In this document: positions 12,301 through 27,300 of the stretch, piece by piece | Layout of the letters: each line of letters begins with the position of its first letter | How positions within the stretch are numbered: position 1 is the first letter of the stretch | NCBI RefSeq assembly: GCF_964355755.1 | Contig: NC_092672.1 | Coordinates: forward strand, 12,272,501-12,336,500 | Reading direction: 5' to 3' | DNA length: 64,000 nucleotides | Source: Antedon mediterranea | Taxonomy: Eukaryota > Echinodermata > Crinoidea > Comatulida > Antedonidae | The notes under the pieces: model-generated | What the model was told of the DNA's origin: nothing | Database searches by the model: none | Seen by the model: the letters and a program-made list of their open reading frames with translations, nothing else | Translations under genes and position numbers: made by a program

Positions 12301-15300
12301 TGAGTTCAACGGATGTGAAGCATATATGTCTATCGATTATTGAATGAAAGTTAGATGATAAATCTTAATTGGGGTAAAAAATTAACTTCAGTAATGTAAA
12401 CGGGGTCCCATCGTTTTATTATTTTTTATGAAATCATACACATAAGCGCCATTATTGGTTCGGCATCATAGTCCTCAAGGTTTATGGTAAAGAAATTGTC
12501 AAGTAAATGGAGTATGTTGTTAATTTTCTACGATAGACCACAGTATATCATTACTGTAAATAATACAACTAGTTGATTTTAATTGGGACGTGGAGAGGTG
12601 TTAGCAAACATTATTTTGAAAGTATTGGTATTAACGTCTTGTTAAATGCGGCAGCTATATGATGTTTAAAATAATTTAAACTCACTTTGATAAATAAATA
12701 TGACTTTTTTTCTAAATAAAAATAAATTAAACAAATTCAAGGTTTGTTTATACGGGAGCTCATTTAGATTAACTTATATTGTTAATTAATACGAATAATA
12801 ACGTTATTGATTTTTTAATCATTTTGAAAGAGTAATTTACATTGTTTGTTATATAGATACAGACGGGTTAGCACTGAACACATTTTAAAACTATTAATTT
12901 AGCGTCTTGTTCAACGTGTCTATGTAGCGGTGTGTTTCCATTCTTAAAAGTAGAAAGTTAGATTAAACTTGAGAAATTTTTTTAAGAATACCGGTATTAT
13001 TATATTACATATTTATCTTTTTCTATATTAATTTTCTAGTTCATTAAGAGTGACTGTAAATTATATAGAAGAACCTGGTATTAAGAAAATAATACAACTT
13101 GCTAATTTTAATTATTATAATACAGACGGGTTAGCAATGAACACATTTTAAGAAAATAATACAACTTGCTGATTTTAATTATTATAATACAGACGGGTTA
13201 GCATTGAACACATTTTAAAAGTATTAATTTAGCGTCTTGTTCAATCTAAAACCCTACAGCTACACAATGTTTAATATATTTTAAATTGTATTTTTGCTTT
13301 GATAATAACTATACATTTTTCCAATGAAATACACATTAAACGAATCTAGGGTTTGTTTATAACGGGAGATAATGTAAATTAACTTGTAGTGTTAACTAAT
13401 ACAAATAATTACATTAACCCTTTTTAATTCATTGTATGTAAAAGAGTAATTTACATTGTTTGTTGCTGTGATTGGTGCTCCATGGGTTATGAGACTGTTC
13501 ACTATCTCTACATTACCCTGGATAGACATAACGTGTGTATGTAGCGGTGTGTTTCCTTTCTGAAAAGAAGAAAGTTAGATTAAACTTGACGCATTTTTTT
13601 AAGAATACAGGTATTATTATATTACATATTTATCCTTTTCTATATTCATTTTGTAATTCATTAAGAGTGAATGTAAATTATATAGAAAAATCTAGTATTA
13701 AGAAAATAATTAAACTTGTTTAAAAAGTATTGATTTAGCGTCTTTTTCGATCTAAAACCCTACAGCTACACGATTTTCAATATATTTTAAATTTTATTTT
13801 TGCTTTGATAATAACTATACATTTTTCCAATGAAAAATACAATAAACGAATCTAGGGTTTGTTTATAACGGGAGATAATGTAAATTAACTTGTAGTGTTA
13901 ACTAATACAAATAATTACATTAATCCTTTTTAATTCATTGTAAAAGAGTAATTTACATTGTTTGTTGCTGTGATTGATGCTCCATGGGTTATGAGACTGT
14001 TCACTATCTCTACATTACCCTGGATAGATAGAACGTTTGTATGTAGCGGTGTGTTTCCTTTCTGAAAAGAAGAAAGTTAGATTAAACTTGACGCATTTTT
14101 TTAAAAATACAGGTATTATTATATTACATATTTATCCTTTTCTATATTCATTTTGTAATTCATTAAGAGTGAATGTAAATTATATAGACAAATCTAGTAT
14201 TAAGAAAATAATAAAACTTGTTCAAAAAGTATTGATTTAGCGTCTTGTTCGATCTAAAATGCTACAACTACACGATTTTCAATTTATTTTAAATTGTATT
14301 TTTGCTTTGATAATAACTAAACATTTTCAAATGAAAAACACAATAAACGAATCTAGAGTTTGCTTATAACGGGAGATAATACAAATTAATCTGTAGTGTT
14401 AACTAATACAAATAATTACGTTAATGATTTTTAAACGACATTGTATAAGAGTAATTTACATTGTTTGTTGCTGTGATTAGTGCTCCGTGAGCTATAAGAC
14501 TGTTCACTATCTCTACATTACCACGGCCAATCTCAACGTGTGCATGTAGCGGTGTGTTTCCATACTGAAAAGAAGAAAGTTAGTATTATTATATTTCATA
14601 TTTATCCTTTTCTACATTCATTTTCTAATTCTAAGAGTGAATGTAAATTATATGGAAATACCCGGTATTAAAAAAATAATGACTAACTGATTTCAATTAA
14701 GACATGCAGAGGATTTAGCAATGAACATCATTTTGAAAGTATTGATGTTAGCGTCTTGTTTAATCTAAAATTCGACAGCTTTACATGATGTTTAAATATC
14801 GTAAATTATATGGTGATGGTTAATCTATATATAAATTATGGTTAATTCTGACATAGGCGAGCACAATGCAAAAACTTCTCTACAAATCTCCGCCTTGGAT
14901 ACCTACCTTATCTATCCGAGATGTACCGCGAAACGTAGATTTGATAACATTAGTGTGCACGCCGACGCTATTGTTCCATATTTATATCTTAGGAAGATAT
15001 TATAAAGAGTTTTTTAACAACATTTATGATTTCAACATTGGATTTTCCTCTCAATTTCAATTCTTCCCGGTCAAAGTAATTTCCGGGTTTAAGATAAGTT
15101 CACCTTAGTTTCAAATATTTTCTCTCTTTTATACACAAGGGAGCAGTTAAAATAATAGATTTGACCCTAAAGGTGAAACAGGCACTTTCCATCAATCAAT
15201 ACAGTGTCCCTTTGGAAGACGAAAAAAAAATTGGCCATTAATCATAGCCATTTCAGTTTTTTGTTTATTTTAAAACATACCACACATGTGTGAAGGTACA

Positions 15301-18300
15301 GTAGTTAAATAGTAGGAATTATACTGCAAATTAATAAAGATCAAATTAAATATACGCCATAAAGAATCAGAATATATTGTGGGGAATAGTATTATAAAAT
15401 TACATAGGGAGATTTGATAAGACGTTTTTCGAGTGAAATCCCGATAGCTGAGGTTTATTGAGTAAGCTTGCAGGAATAACTGTAGGCTATCTTCCTGTGT
15501 CCCGTTGGGACCGAGATGTCTGCCCATGTTGCAAGCCGTAATGTCTTCTTTCTTGGGCCCACTCTGTCACGGCAGTTAGTTTCAAAAGATGATTAAATAA
15601 AATAATGTATTAATAATTATTAGGATGGTATTCATTTGAATAAACGCCTCTCCAATAAAACATCACTTTGAATAATAACCCCCCCCCCCCCCCACAACCC
15701 AACTATCTAATAAACGTCCATCCACATATTTATAATAACACAATTATACTATTTGTAGTAGAATTCACCGCACTGTTATCTGCAATTTACCAAGCATTTG
15801 TTACTCTTTTTTACCACTTTTCATATCTATGAGATGATTTCATTTGATTATAATTGTTACCATATTATTAGAACTAAAAAATTTAACATATATCCCTCGA
15901 ATAAGCACCTCCCTCAAATGACCTCCGCCTCCCCAAAGGGCCCTACCAAACAATAAAAACTATACTTTAAAATGTTATTAATCATCTAAGACACTGTGAA
16001 ACAAAGTAGTTCAGTTTTACGAATGTCAAGCATTTTCAATAATGGTAACCGACAGAAAATGTATAAGGAGAACATTATCATTCTAAGAACCATCGTCTAC
16101 ACTTCCTAGAGGGGGAGCGAGCGAAGCGAGCTCACCCTCTAGTAACTATAAATAATATAATTTATTAAATTAATAAACATATTCCTACGCCTAGACATTT
16201 CGTTTAGATTCAAGTAAACTTTCATGAATACTGAATTTGTAGATATGTATGTATTTATCAAACCGCCTTCAAAACATAATTGCAAATTCCAACAATACAC
16301 ACTACGGTGAATTCAATAAATATTTTGTTATATTATTAATCTACTATCCATCCCACCTTCATCCTACAATAAAAGAAAATATTACGTAATTCATTTCTCC
16401 CATTTGCTATGAGGCTTTTGAATGCAAGCTATGTGTATGTATCGTGTTATATGACATTTGCCTTTTTGTTATATTTGTTGCATTTGTATTTTATCCTATA
16501 GGTGACGTACTGTCTGTAGTTTACCATTTTTTTTTCTACTACGAATAATAACGTTAATGATTTAAATAATAGTAAATCTCTGTCAACGCTACCAAACTGT
16601 ATCAATAAAGTGTCGTACTGTCTGTATTTTACCAATTTTATCAAAGAATTGAATCAAACAACAATAAAAACAAACTACTATTTATCAACTATGAGATTTA
16701 AATGCATGCTTGAGTTGAGAGCAAGCAAAACCGTCAACAACAACAATGTATCTCGTCACTTTCCTACAAGCCAGCGTTGCCAGCGATAAAATTTAAATTA
16801 TGCCGTATCCTGTCTCAAATAATGCCAGATTGGGAAAAATAATGCCAGATCCCCAAAATGTGGCCCTAAACAGCGCCACCAACGGTTGTATGTCTAATAA
16901 ACGTTTGTAAAACCCCAACTGACACAAAATAGGGCCTAAAATTGTATCCCCATGTCGTACAAAATTTATATTTTTAGTTTTGTGAGTATTAACTAATAAT
17001 TCTAAATATCTGGGGTGCGAAAATGGTAATTGCAAATGACACCAACACCAACCCCTACCCCCCCCCCCCCCCACCCTATAAAATAAAAAAACAGCCATGG
17101 AAATTTATAATTTTTGAGCTGAAATATGAGAGCTGCTCGATGGCCGGGATATTTGCACTTAATTTTAAAAAATGAAAGGATCTTATAGCCACCATAATTA
17201 GAAAATGGAAATTATAATTTAAAATAGGAAATAAAAAAGATTATTTTGAGTGTCTCCAGGACCTCAGCCCCACCATGGTTGATAAGAACATTTGGAAAAA
17301 TACAGCTACTCGATGGCCGGAAATGGCACTTAATTAATATGAAATAAAAATATATTTATTAGTGTCTCCATGATCTTAGCCCACCATAGTTCGAAAATGG
17401 CAATTATAATTTAAAATAGGAAATCAAAATATATATTAATTGTGTCTCCAGGACCTCATGGTTGGGGCTGAGGTAAGAAAATTTGAAAAAATAGAGCTGC
17501 TCAATGGCCGGAAATGGCACTTAATTTCAAATATAAAATAAATTTATTAGTACCTCCAGGATCTTAGCCCATGATAGTTTTGAAAGTGCCAATTATAATT
17601 TAAAATAGGAAATAAAAATATATATTAAGTGTTTCCAGGACCTCAGCCCCACCATGGTTGGGGCTGAGGTAAAACAAATTGGAATAATAGAGCTGCTAGA
17701 TGGCCGGAAATTGCACTTAATTTTAAATAAAAATGTATAAGAGTCCCTAGGACCTCGCCCCATCATGGTCACTGAGAGATGAAGAACATTTGGAAATATA
17801 GGGTTGCTACGACGATGCAAATGGAACATAATTTGAAATATGGAAAACAAATTCTCTAGAAGAAATTCTTTTTAAAATTAGAGCTTCTAGTTACCGGAAA
17901 TTGCCATTTTAAGGGTTGGGGTAGGGGTGTGGCCGCTTATAATTATGAACTGAAAAAACAAAACCCCTTTCATAATGTGTTTTCGTTCAATTGTCTCTAT
18001 ATCTGGGGATCCAATAACCTGCATGGTCTCTGAAATAGAGCAACATAATTGGCCAATAGGTAGCCTCTTCGGATTTGTTGTGCTGCCTATATCGCACACA
18101 CGGTAGTTTTCGAGCAGCCTTCCTATCCGAAGAGCCGATTAAGTCCGAAACGAAAGGATGGAAAAACTATTGTACGGAAAACCCGAACAGATCTGTTTTG
18201 TACGATATGATATTGTGTAGGGTGATATGTATTAACAAAATATTTTATTTTTGTTCTGTGGTATATTATTTTTCTGGTTGTTCAAAAAACACAAAATTAT

Positions 18301-21300
18301 GCCAGATTATGCTAAAAACGGCTAAATAATGCCGCGGCATTATGCCAGATGCCGTGGGCCTCCAAATAATGCCAAAAAGCATAATAATGCCAGAAATGGC
18401 AACTATGCTACAAGCTTGCCGTTAAATAATTATAGAGGGGGTAGTTTCAATAAACTTTGGCAGACGGCAAACATACAATGTATAGAGTGCGTTTAAAAAT
18501 ATTTTCGGAGCTTATTAATGAGATCAGTATTTGTAGTAGACATGAAGACAATATATTTTAATTTAGATTGATTATTTGTGTAAGAGGAAAACATATACTT
18601 AGTTCTACTATCTGAATAAACTAAAGGGAATTCATCTTCAATTGATTGTAGAGAGCATAATTTGCATAGTCTATCATTTCTATTAGGCCTAATACGATTC
18701 CATCTTCCTTTTTCTAGTTATAATATTCCTAGTCTTTGTTTAGTCACAATGTGTCTATGTTTGTAATTTTAATTACGTATTCTTCCGTTCCAACATAATT
18801 TATATTGATTGCGTGTAAAATATTGGAGCTTATAGAGAGTGTAACCTATTATCTCATAGAATTGTGTCGTTCAATAAGCCTCGCCTTTGTTTAAATTTAG
18901 AAATAAAAAATATTGTTGACCTGTTGAGCATGCCATGTTGCCAAACCCATTTATACATAATAAGTTTTACATCATTGACCCAAATTGCTCATTTTGTTAC
19001 GTTTTTCTATGTTGAAAATCATAACATTGTTTAATGAATTTTTAATAATCTATTTGGCTTACTCTCAGCCACTAACGAATTAAATTAATGATAGTTGGAG
19101 TTTGGATAGGGAATCCTCGACATTCTCCTTTCATTACATCACTTGGAGCAGAATTTTCTATTCCTAAAATATATTTTTATTCTAAAATCAAAATATAATC
19201 CGAGTGGTATGAAGAAATTGTTCATCTGCTGGAAAACTACAAGTCAGTCGATGCTACAAACCACAAGGAAAGTCATTATATCTCAGATGCTAGTGAAGTA
19301 GTATGTGGTCAATGCACGTATTTAAGATTGATGACTCACGATAATATTCCTTCTATTTCTCTACTATTACAGTAGCTAACGCCAAAGTTACCCCAGCTAA
19401 AAAAAACAAGATATCAAGTGTATGTAGCTAACCGGGTACAACAAATCAACGATGCAACTTCCATAGAAAACATCTTCTAATCCGAGTGATATAGTCAGTA
19501 GAGCCGTGCGTGCTAACAGTAAGCAATTGATTTCAGATACCGGATGGGTGAGTAGTTCTACACTTCTTCACCAGGTAGTTCTTAACAAACAAAGGCGGTT
19601 GGCCGAAATCGATGACGAATCGAGTATAAGGTTGTTGCTTCAGAACTAAAATATATTCGCTCATTCCACACTAATGTTGACAAAGTTGCTTCAGAATGGT
19701 TTTATAACAGACAGATAAAATGAACTATAAATCACATTAAATGTATTGAATGTTCATTCCCCTTAAAGGAACCAACACGTAGTAAGGCATATTTTTTAGA
19801 TATGCCTATCAATGGTAAACTTAACAGTGATATAAGACAGCAAAACACATGCAATAATTTAATATGAAAAGATTGGTGTAAATATTGCGAGGAGCCATGT
19901 AACGGCAGTATGTGTAACCGAGTTAATGATTATGTAATTGTTGTTGAAGATATGCTCATCGGGAATAATTTGCATAAAATACCATGTTAGCCTACGTATA
20001 TTAGAAATCTCACTAGCTGTGTAGTTAGTTGAGACGATGCTATCGTCAGCTGCACGATTTTTAATATATTTTAAATTGTAGTTTTGCTTTGATAATAAAT
20101 GATTTTAATTATTATAATACAGAAGGGTTAGCATTGAACCCATTTTAGAAGTATTGGTTTAGCGTCTTGTTCAATCTAAAACGCTACAGCTACACAATTT
20201 TTAATATATTTTAAATTGTATTTTTCATTTGATAATAACTATACACTTTTCCAAAGAAAAACACATTAAACAAATCTAGGATTTACTTATAACGGGAGAT
20301 AATATAAATAATTACGCTATGGATTTTTAAATCATTGTATAAGAGTAATTTACATTTTTTGTTGCTGTAACTGATGCTCCGTTGGCTATAAGACTGTTCA
20401 CTATCTCTACATTACCCCTGCCAAACCTAACGTGTTCATGTAGCGGTGTGTTTCCATCCTGAAAAGAAGAAAGTTAGTATTATTATATTTCATATTTTTC
20501 TTTTCTAGATTCATTTTTTAATTCATTAAGAGTGACCGTAAATTATCTAGAAATACCTAGTATTAAGAAAATAATAAAACTTGTTTAAAAAGTATTAATT
20601 TCGCGTTTTTTTTTTATCTAAAACGCTACAGCTACACAATTTTCAATATATTTTAAATTGTATTTTTGCTTTGATAATAACTAAACATTTTTCCAATGAA
20701 AAACACAATAAACGAATCTATGGTTTGCTTATAACGGGAGATAATGTAAATTCACTTGTAGTGTTAACTAATACGAATAATTACGTTAATGATTTTTAAA
20801 TCATTGTATAAGAGTAATTTACATTGTTTGTTGCTGTGATTAGTGCTCCGTGAGCTATAAAACTGTTCACTATCTCTAAATTACCACGGCCAAACTCAAC
20901 GTGTCTATGTAGCGGTGTGTTTCCATCCTGAAAAGAAGAAAGTTAGTATTATTATATTTCATATTTATCCTTTTCTACATTCATTTTCTAATTCTAAGAG
21001 TGAATGTAAATTATATGGAAATACCTGGTATTAAAAAAATGACTAACTGATTTCAATTAAGACATGCAGATGATTTAGCAATGAACATCATTTTGAAAGT
21101 ATTGATTTTAGCGTCTTGTTTAATCTAAAATTCGACAACTGTACATGATGTTTAAATATCGTAAATTATATGGTGATGGTTAATAACTATAAATAATATA
21201 ATTTATTAAATTAATAAACATATTCCTACGGCTAGACATTTCGTTTAGATTCAAGTAAACTTTCATGAATACTGAATTTGTAGATATGTACGTATTTACC

Positions 21301-24300
21301 AAACCGCCTTCAAAACATAATTGCAAATTCCAACAATACACACTTACGGTGAATTCAATAAATATTTTGTTATATTATTAATCTACTATCCATCCCACCT
21401 TCATCCTACAATGAAAAAAAATATTACGTAATTCGTTTCTCCCATTTGCTATGAGGCTTTTGAATGCAAGCTATGTGTATGTATCGTGTTATATGACATT
21501 TGCCTTTTTGTTATATTTGTTGCATTTGTATTTTATCCGGTGACGTACTGTCTGTAGTTTACCATTTTTTTTTCTACTAGGAATAATAACGTTAATGATT
21601 TAAATAATAGTAAATCTCTGTCAACGCTACCAAACTGTATCAATAAAGTGTCGTACTGTCTGTATTTTACCAATTTTATCATATCTTTACTATATTTATT
21701 TAATATGTGACAAGCAGGACAATTTGTTTTACATTTCTCAGAGCTTGTTGGTATATCATCATAATTACATTTTTCACAAATTAAAATATTGTGGTTTAGG
21801 GCCTACATAGTTATTATCAAACATTCTCATATACAGTACTTCATTGCCTCTTTGTACTGTATTTCACCTTTCCTAGCTGTGGATGCTTGCCAACGTCGCA
21901 TAACATACTCGTTTAACTATCATTAATAACCAATAAACAAGTTAGCAAAATCTGTCTCACTACATTTGGCCAGTGCCATTAAAAAAACTTCTTGGAAGAG
22001 AGATGAGGATCTCAAAATCACAATAAATGCGTTAAAATTGAATCAAACAACAATAATAACAAACTACTATTTATCAACTGTGAGATTTAACAACAACAAT
22101 GTATCTCGTCTCTTTCCCTCAAGCTTGCCGTTACATAATTATAGAGGGGGTAGTTTCAATAAACTTTGGCAGACGGCAAACATACAATGTATAGAGTGCG
22201 TTTAAATATTTTCTGAGCTTACTACTAATGAGATCAGTATTTGTAGTAGACATAAGGACAATATATTTTAATTTAGATGGATTATTTGTGTAAGATGATC
22301 GAAAACATATACTTAGTTCTACTCTGAATAAACTAAAAGGAATTCATCTTCAATTGATTGTAGAGAGAATAATTTGCATAGTCTATCATTTCTATTAGGC
22401 CTAATACGATTCCATCTTCATTTTTCTAGTTATAATATTCCTAGTTAAGTCACAATGTGTCTATGTTTTTAATTTTAATTAAGTATTCTTCCATAATTCC
22501 AACATAATTTACATTAAATGCGTGTGAAATATTGGAGCTTATAGAGAGTGTAACCTATTATCTCATAGAATTGTGTCGTTCAATAAGCCTCGCCTTTGTT
22601 TAAATTTTGAAATAAAAAATATTGTTGACCTGTTGAGCATGCCATGTTGCCAAATCCATTTATTCATAATAAGTGTTACATCATTGACCCAAATCGCTCA
22701 TTTTGTTGCGTTTTTCTATGTTGAAAATCATAACATTGTTTAATGAATTTTTCATAATCTATTTGGCTTACTCTCAGCCACTAACGAATTAAATTAATGA
22801 TACTTAGAGTTTGGATAGGAAATCCTCGACATTCTCCTTTCATTACATCACTTGGAGCAGATTTTTCTATTCCTAAAAGATATTTTTATTCTAAAATCAA
22901 AATATAATCCAAGTGGTATGAAAAAATTGTTCATCTGCTGGAAAACTACAAGTCAGTCGATGCTACAAACCACAAGGAAATTTATTATATCTCAGATGCT
23001 AGTGAAGTAGTATGTGGTCAATGCACGTATTTAAGGTTGATGACTCATGATAATATTCCTTCTATTTCTCTACTATTAGCTAACGCCAACGTTACCCCAG
23101 CTAAAAAAAAACAAGGTATCAAGTGTATGTAGCTAACCGGGTACAACAAATCAACGATGCAACTTCCATAGAAAACATCTTCTAATCCGAGTGATATAGT
23201 CAGTAGAGCCGTGCGTGCTAACAGTAAGCAATTGATTTCAGATACCGGATGGGTGAGTAGTTCTACACTTCTTCACCAGGTAGTTCTTAACAAACAAAAG
23301 CTGTTGGCCGAAATCGATGACGAATCGCGTATAAGGTTGTTGCTTCAGAACTAAAATATATTCGCTCATTCCACACTAATGTTGACAAAGTTGTTTCAGA
23401 ATGGGTTTATAACAGACAGATAAAATGAACTATAAATCACATTAAATGTATTGAATGTTCATTCCCCTTAAAGGAGCCAACACGTAGTAAGGCATATTTT
23501 TTAGATATGCCTATCAATGGTAAACTTAACAGTGATATAAGACAACAAAACACATGCAATAAATTAATATGAAAATATTGGTGTAAATATTGCAAGGAGC
23601 CATGTAACGGCAGTATGTGTAACTGAGTTAATGATTATGTAATTGTTGTTTAAGATATGCTCATCGGGAATAATTTGCATAAAATACCATGTTAGCCTAC
23701 GTATATTAGAAATCTCACTAGCTAGTGTAGTTAGTTGAGACGATGCTATCGTCAGCTGCACGATTTTTAATATTTCTTAAATTGTGGTTTTGCTTTGATA
23801 ATAAATGATTTTAATTATTATAATACAGAAGGGTTAGCAATGAACACATTTTAAAAATATTAATTTAGGCTCTTGTTCAATCTAAAACGCTACAGCTACA
23901 CAATTTTTAATATATTTTAAATTGTATTTTTCCTTTGATAATAACTATAGACTTTCCAAAAGAAAAACACATTAAACAAATCTAGGATTTGCTTATAACG
24001 GGAGATAATTCAAATAATTACGCTATGGATTTTTAAATCATTGTGTAAGAGTAAATTACATTGTTTGTTGCTGTGACTGAGGCTCCGTTGGCTATGAGAC
24101 TGTTGACTATCTTTACATTACCCCTGCCAGACCTAACGTGTTCATGTAGCGGTGTGTTTCCATCCTGGAAAGAAGAAAATTAGTATTATTATATTTCATA
24201 TTTTTCTTTTCTATATTCATTTTCTAATTCATTAAGAGGGAATGTAAATTATATAGAAATACCTGGTATTAAGAAAACAATGACTAACTGATTTCAATTA

Positions 24301-27300
24301 AGACATGCCGATTATTTAGCAATGATCATTTTAAAAGTATTGATTTTAGCATCGTGTTTAATCTAAAATTCGACAGCTGTACATGATGTTTAAATATCGT
24401 AAATTATATGGTGATGGTTAGTAACTTTAAATAATATAATTTATTAAATTAATAAACATATTCCTACGCCTAGACATTTCGTTTAGATTCAAGTAAACTT
24501 TAATGAATACTGAATTTGTAGATCTGTATGTATTTACCAAACCGCCTTCAAAACATAATTGCAAATTCCAACAATACACTCTACAGTGAATTAAATAAAT
24601 ATTTTGTTATATTATTAATCTATTATCCATCCCACCTTCATCCTACAATGAAAATATTACGTAATTCGTTTCTCCCATTTGCTATGAGGCCTTTGAATGC
24701 AAGCTATGTTTATGTATCGAGTTATGACATTTGCCTTTTTGTTATATTTGTTGCATTTGTATTTTATCCTATAGGTGTCGTACTGTCATGTATTTTACCA
24801 TTTTTTTTTCTACTACGAATAATAAGGTTAATGATTTTAAATAATAGTAAATCTCTGTCAACGCTACCAAACTGTATCAATAAAGTGTCGTACTGTCTGT
24901 ATTTTACCAATTTTATCATATCTTTACTATATTTATTTAATATGTGACAAGTAGAAAAATTTGTTTTACATTTCTCAGAGCTTGTTGGTATTTCATCATT
25001 ATTACATTTTTCACGAATTAAAATATTGTGGTTTAGGGCCTACATAGTTATTATCAAACATTCTCATACACAGTACTTCATTGCCTCTTTGTACTGTATT
25101 TCACCTTTCCTAGCTGTGGATGCTTGCCAACGTCGCATAACATACTCGTTTAACTATCAAATAACAAATAAACAAGTAGCAAAATCTGTCTCACCACATT
25201 TGGCCAGTGTCATAAAAAAAAAAAAAAATTGGAAGACAGATGAGGATCTAAAAATCACAATAAATGCGTTAAAATTGAATCAAACAACAATAATAACAAC
25301 CTACTATTTATCAACTGTGAGATTTAAATGCATGCTTGAGTTGAGAGCAAGTAAAACCGTTAACAACAACAATGTATCTCGTCTCTTACCCTCAAGCTTG
25401 CCGTTAAATAATTATAGAGGGGGTAGTTTCAATAAACTTTGGCAGACGGCAAACATACAATGTATAGAGTGCGTTTAAATATTTTCTGAGCTTACTAATG
25501 AGATCAGTATTTGTAGTAGACATAAGGACAATATATTTTGATTTAGATGGATTATTTGTGTAAGAGGAAAACATATACTTAGTTCTACTATCTGAATAAA
25601 CTAAAAGGAATTCATCTTCAATTGATTGTAGAGAGCATAATTTGCATAGTCTATCATTTCTATTAGGCCTAATACGATTCCATCTTCCTTTTTCTAGTTA
25701 TAATATTCCTAGTCTTTGTTTAGTCACAGTGTGTCTATGTTTTTAATTTTAATTAAGTATTCTTCCATAATTCCAACATAATTTACATTGAATGCGTGTG
25801 AAATATTGGAGCTTATAGAGAGTGCAAACTATTATCTCATAGAATTGTGTCGTTCAATAAGCCTCGCCATTGTTTAAATTTTGAAATAAAAAAATATTGT
25901 TGACCTGTTGAGCATGCCATGTTGTCAAATCCATTTATACATAATAAGTTTTTCATCATTGACCCAAATCGCTCATTTTGTTGCGTTTTTCTATGTTGAA
26001 ATCATAACATTGTTTAATGAATTCTTAATAATCTATTTGGCTTACTCTCAGCCACTAACGAATTAAATTAATGATACTTGGAGTTTGGATAGGGAATCCT
26101 CAACATTCTCCTTTCATTACATCACTTGGAGCAGAATTTTCTATTCCTAAAAGATATTTTTATTCTAAAATCAAAATATAATCCAAATGGTATGAAGACA
26201 TTGTTCATCTGCTGGAAAACTACAAGTCAGTCGATGCTACAAACCACAAGGGTTTGGAGAAGTCAAGCAGGCAGAAATTCATTATATCTCAGATGCTAGT
26301 AAAGTAGTATGTGGTCAATGCACGTATTTAAGATTGATGCCTCATGATAATATTTCTTCTATTTCTCTATTATTAGCTGACGCCAGCTAAAAAAACAAGA
26401 TATCAAGTGTATGTAGCTAACCGGGTATACAACAAATCAACGATGCAACTTCCATAGAAAACATCTTCTAATCCGAGTGATATAGTCAGTAGAGCCATGC
26501 GTGCTAACAGTAAGCAATTGATTTCAGATACCAGATGGGGTGAGTAGTTCTACACTTCTTCACCAGGTAGTTCTTAACAAACAAAGGCGGTTGGCCGAAA
26601 TCGATGACGAATCGCGTATAAGGTTGTTGCTTCAGAACTAAAATATTTTCGCTCATTCCACATTAATGTTGACAAAGTTGTTTCAGAATGGTTTTATAAC
26701 AGACAGATAAAATGAACTATAAATCACATTAAATGTATTGAATGTTCATTCCCCTTAAAGGAGCCAACACGTAGTAAGGCATATTTTTTATTAGATATGC
26801 CTATCAATGTTAAACTTAACAGTGATATAAGACAACAAAACACATGCAATAATTTAATATGAAAAGATTGGTGTAAATATTGCAAGGAGCCATGTAACGG
26901 CAGTATGTGTAACTGAGTTAATGATTATGTAATTGTTGTTGAAGATATGCTCATCGGAAATAATTTGCATAAAATACCATGTTAGCCTACGTATATTAGA
27001 AATCTCACTAGCTAGTGTAGTTAGTTGAGACGATGCTATAGTCAGCTGCACGATTTTTAATATATTTTAAATTGTAGTTTTGCTTTGATAATAAATGATT
27101 TTAATTATTATAATACAGAAGGGTTAACAATGAACACATTTTTAAAATAATAATTTAGGCTCTTGTTCAATCTAAAACGCTACAGCTACACGATTTTTAA
27201 TATATTTTAAATTGTATTTTTCCTTTGATAATAACTATACACTTTTCCAAAGAAAAACACATTAAACAAATCTAGGACTTGCTTATAACGGGATATAATA

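Larger units (their letters stand above)
16143..21182. repeat. LINE-bearing ankyrin unit 1 (5.0 kb, with hAT insertion)
   Basis: Begins with the shared text taactataaataatataatt and ends where the same text restarts at 21183. It contains a dead LINE 3' part, a plus-strand CxxC coding remnant, and two ankyrin exons (20354-20458 and 20823-20927). It is longer than units 2 and 3 because of the 1.64-kb hAT-like insertion at 16772-18407 and the second ankyrin cassette. All of it is intronic to gene A apart from the exons. Confidence 0.85.

Noticed and set aside
13535-14240. Two near-identical short plus-strand ORFs as duplicated genes
   Set aside because: They are antisense shadows over twin ankyrin exons and their introns.
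15660-15700. Poly-C runs (15680, 17060, 32966, 39035) as regulatory G-quadruplex sites
   Set aside because: Single homopolymer runs, mostly inside repeats, more simply explained as slippage or assembly noise.
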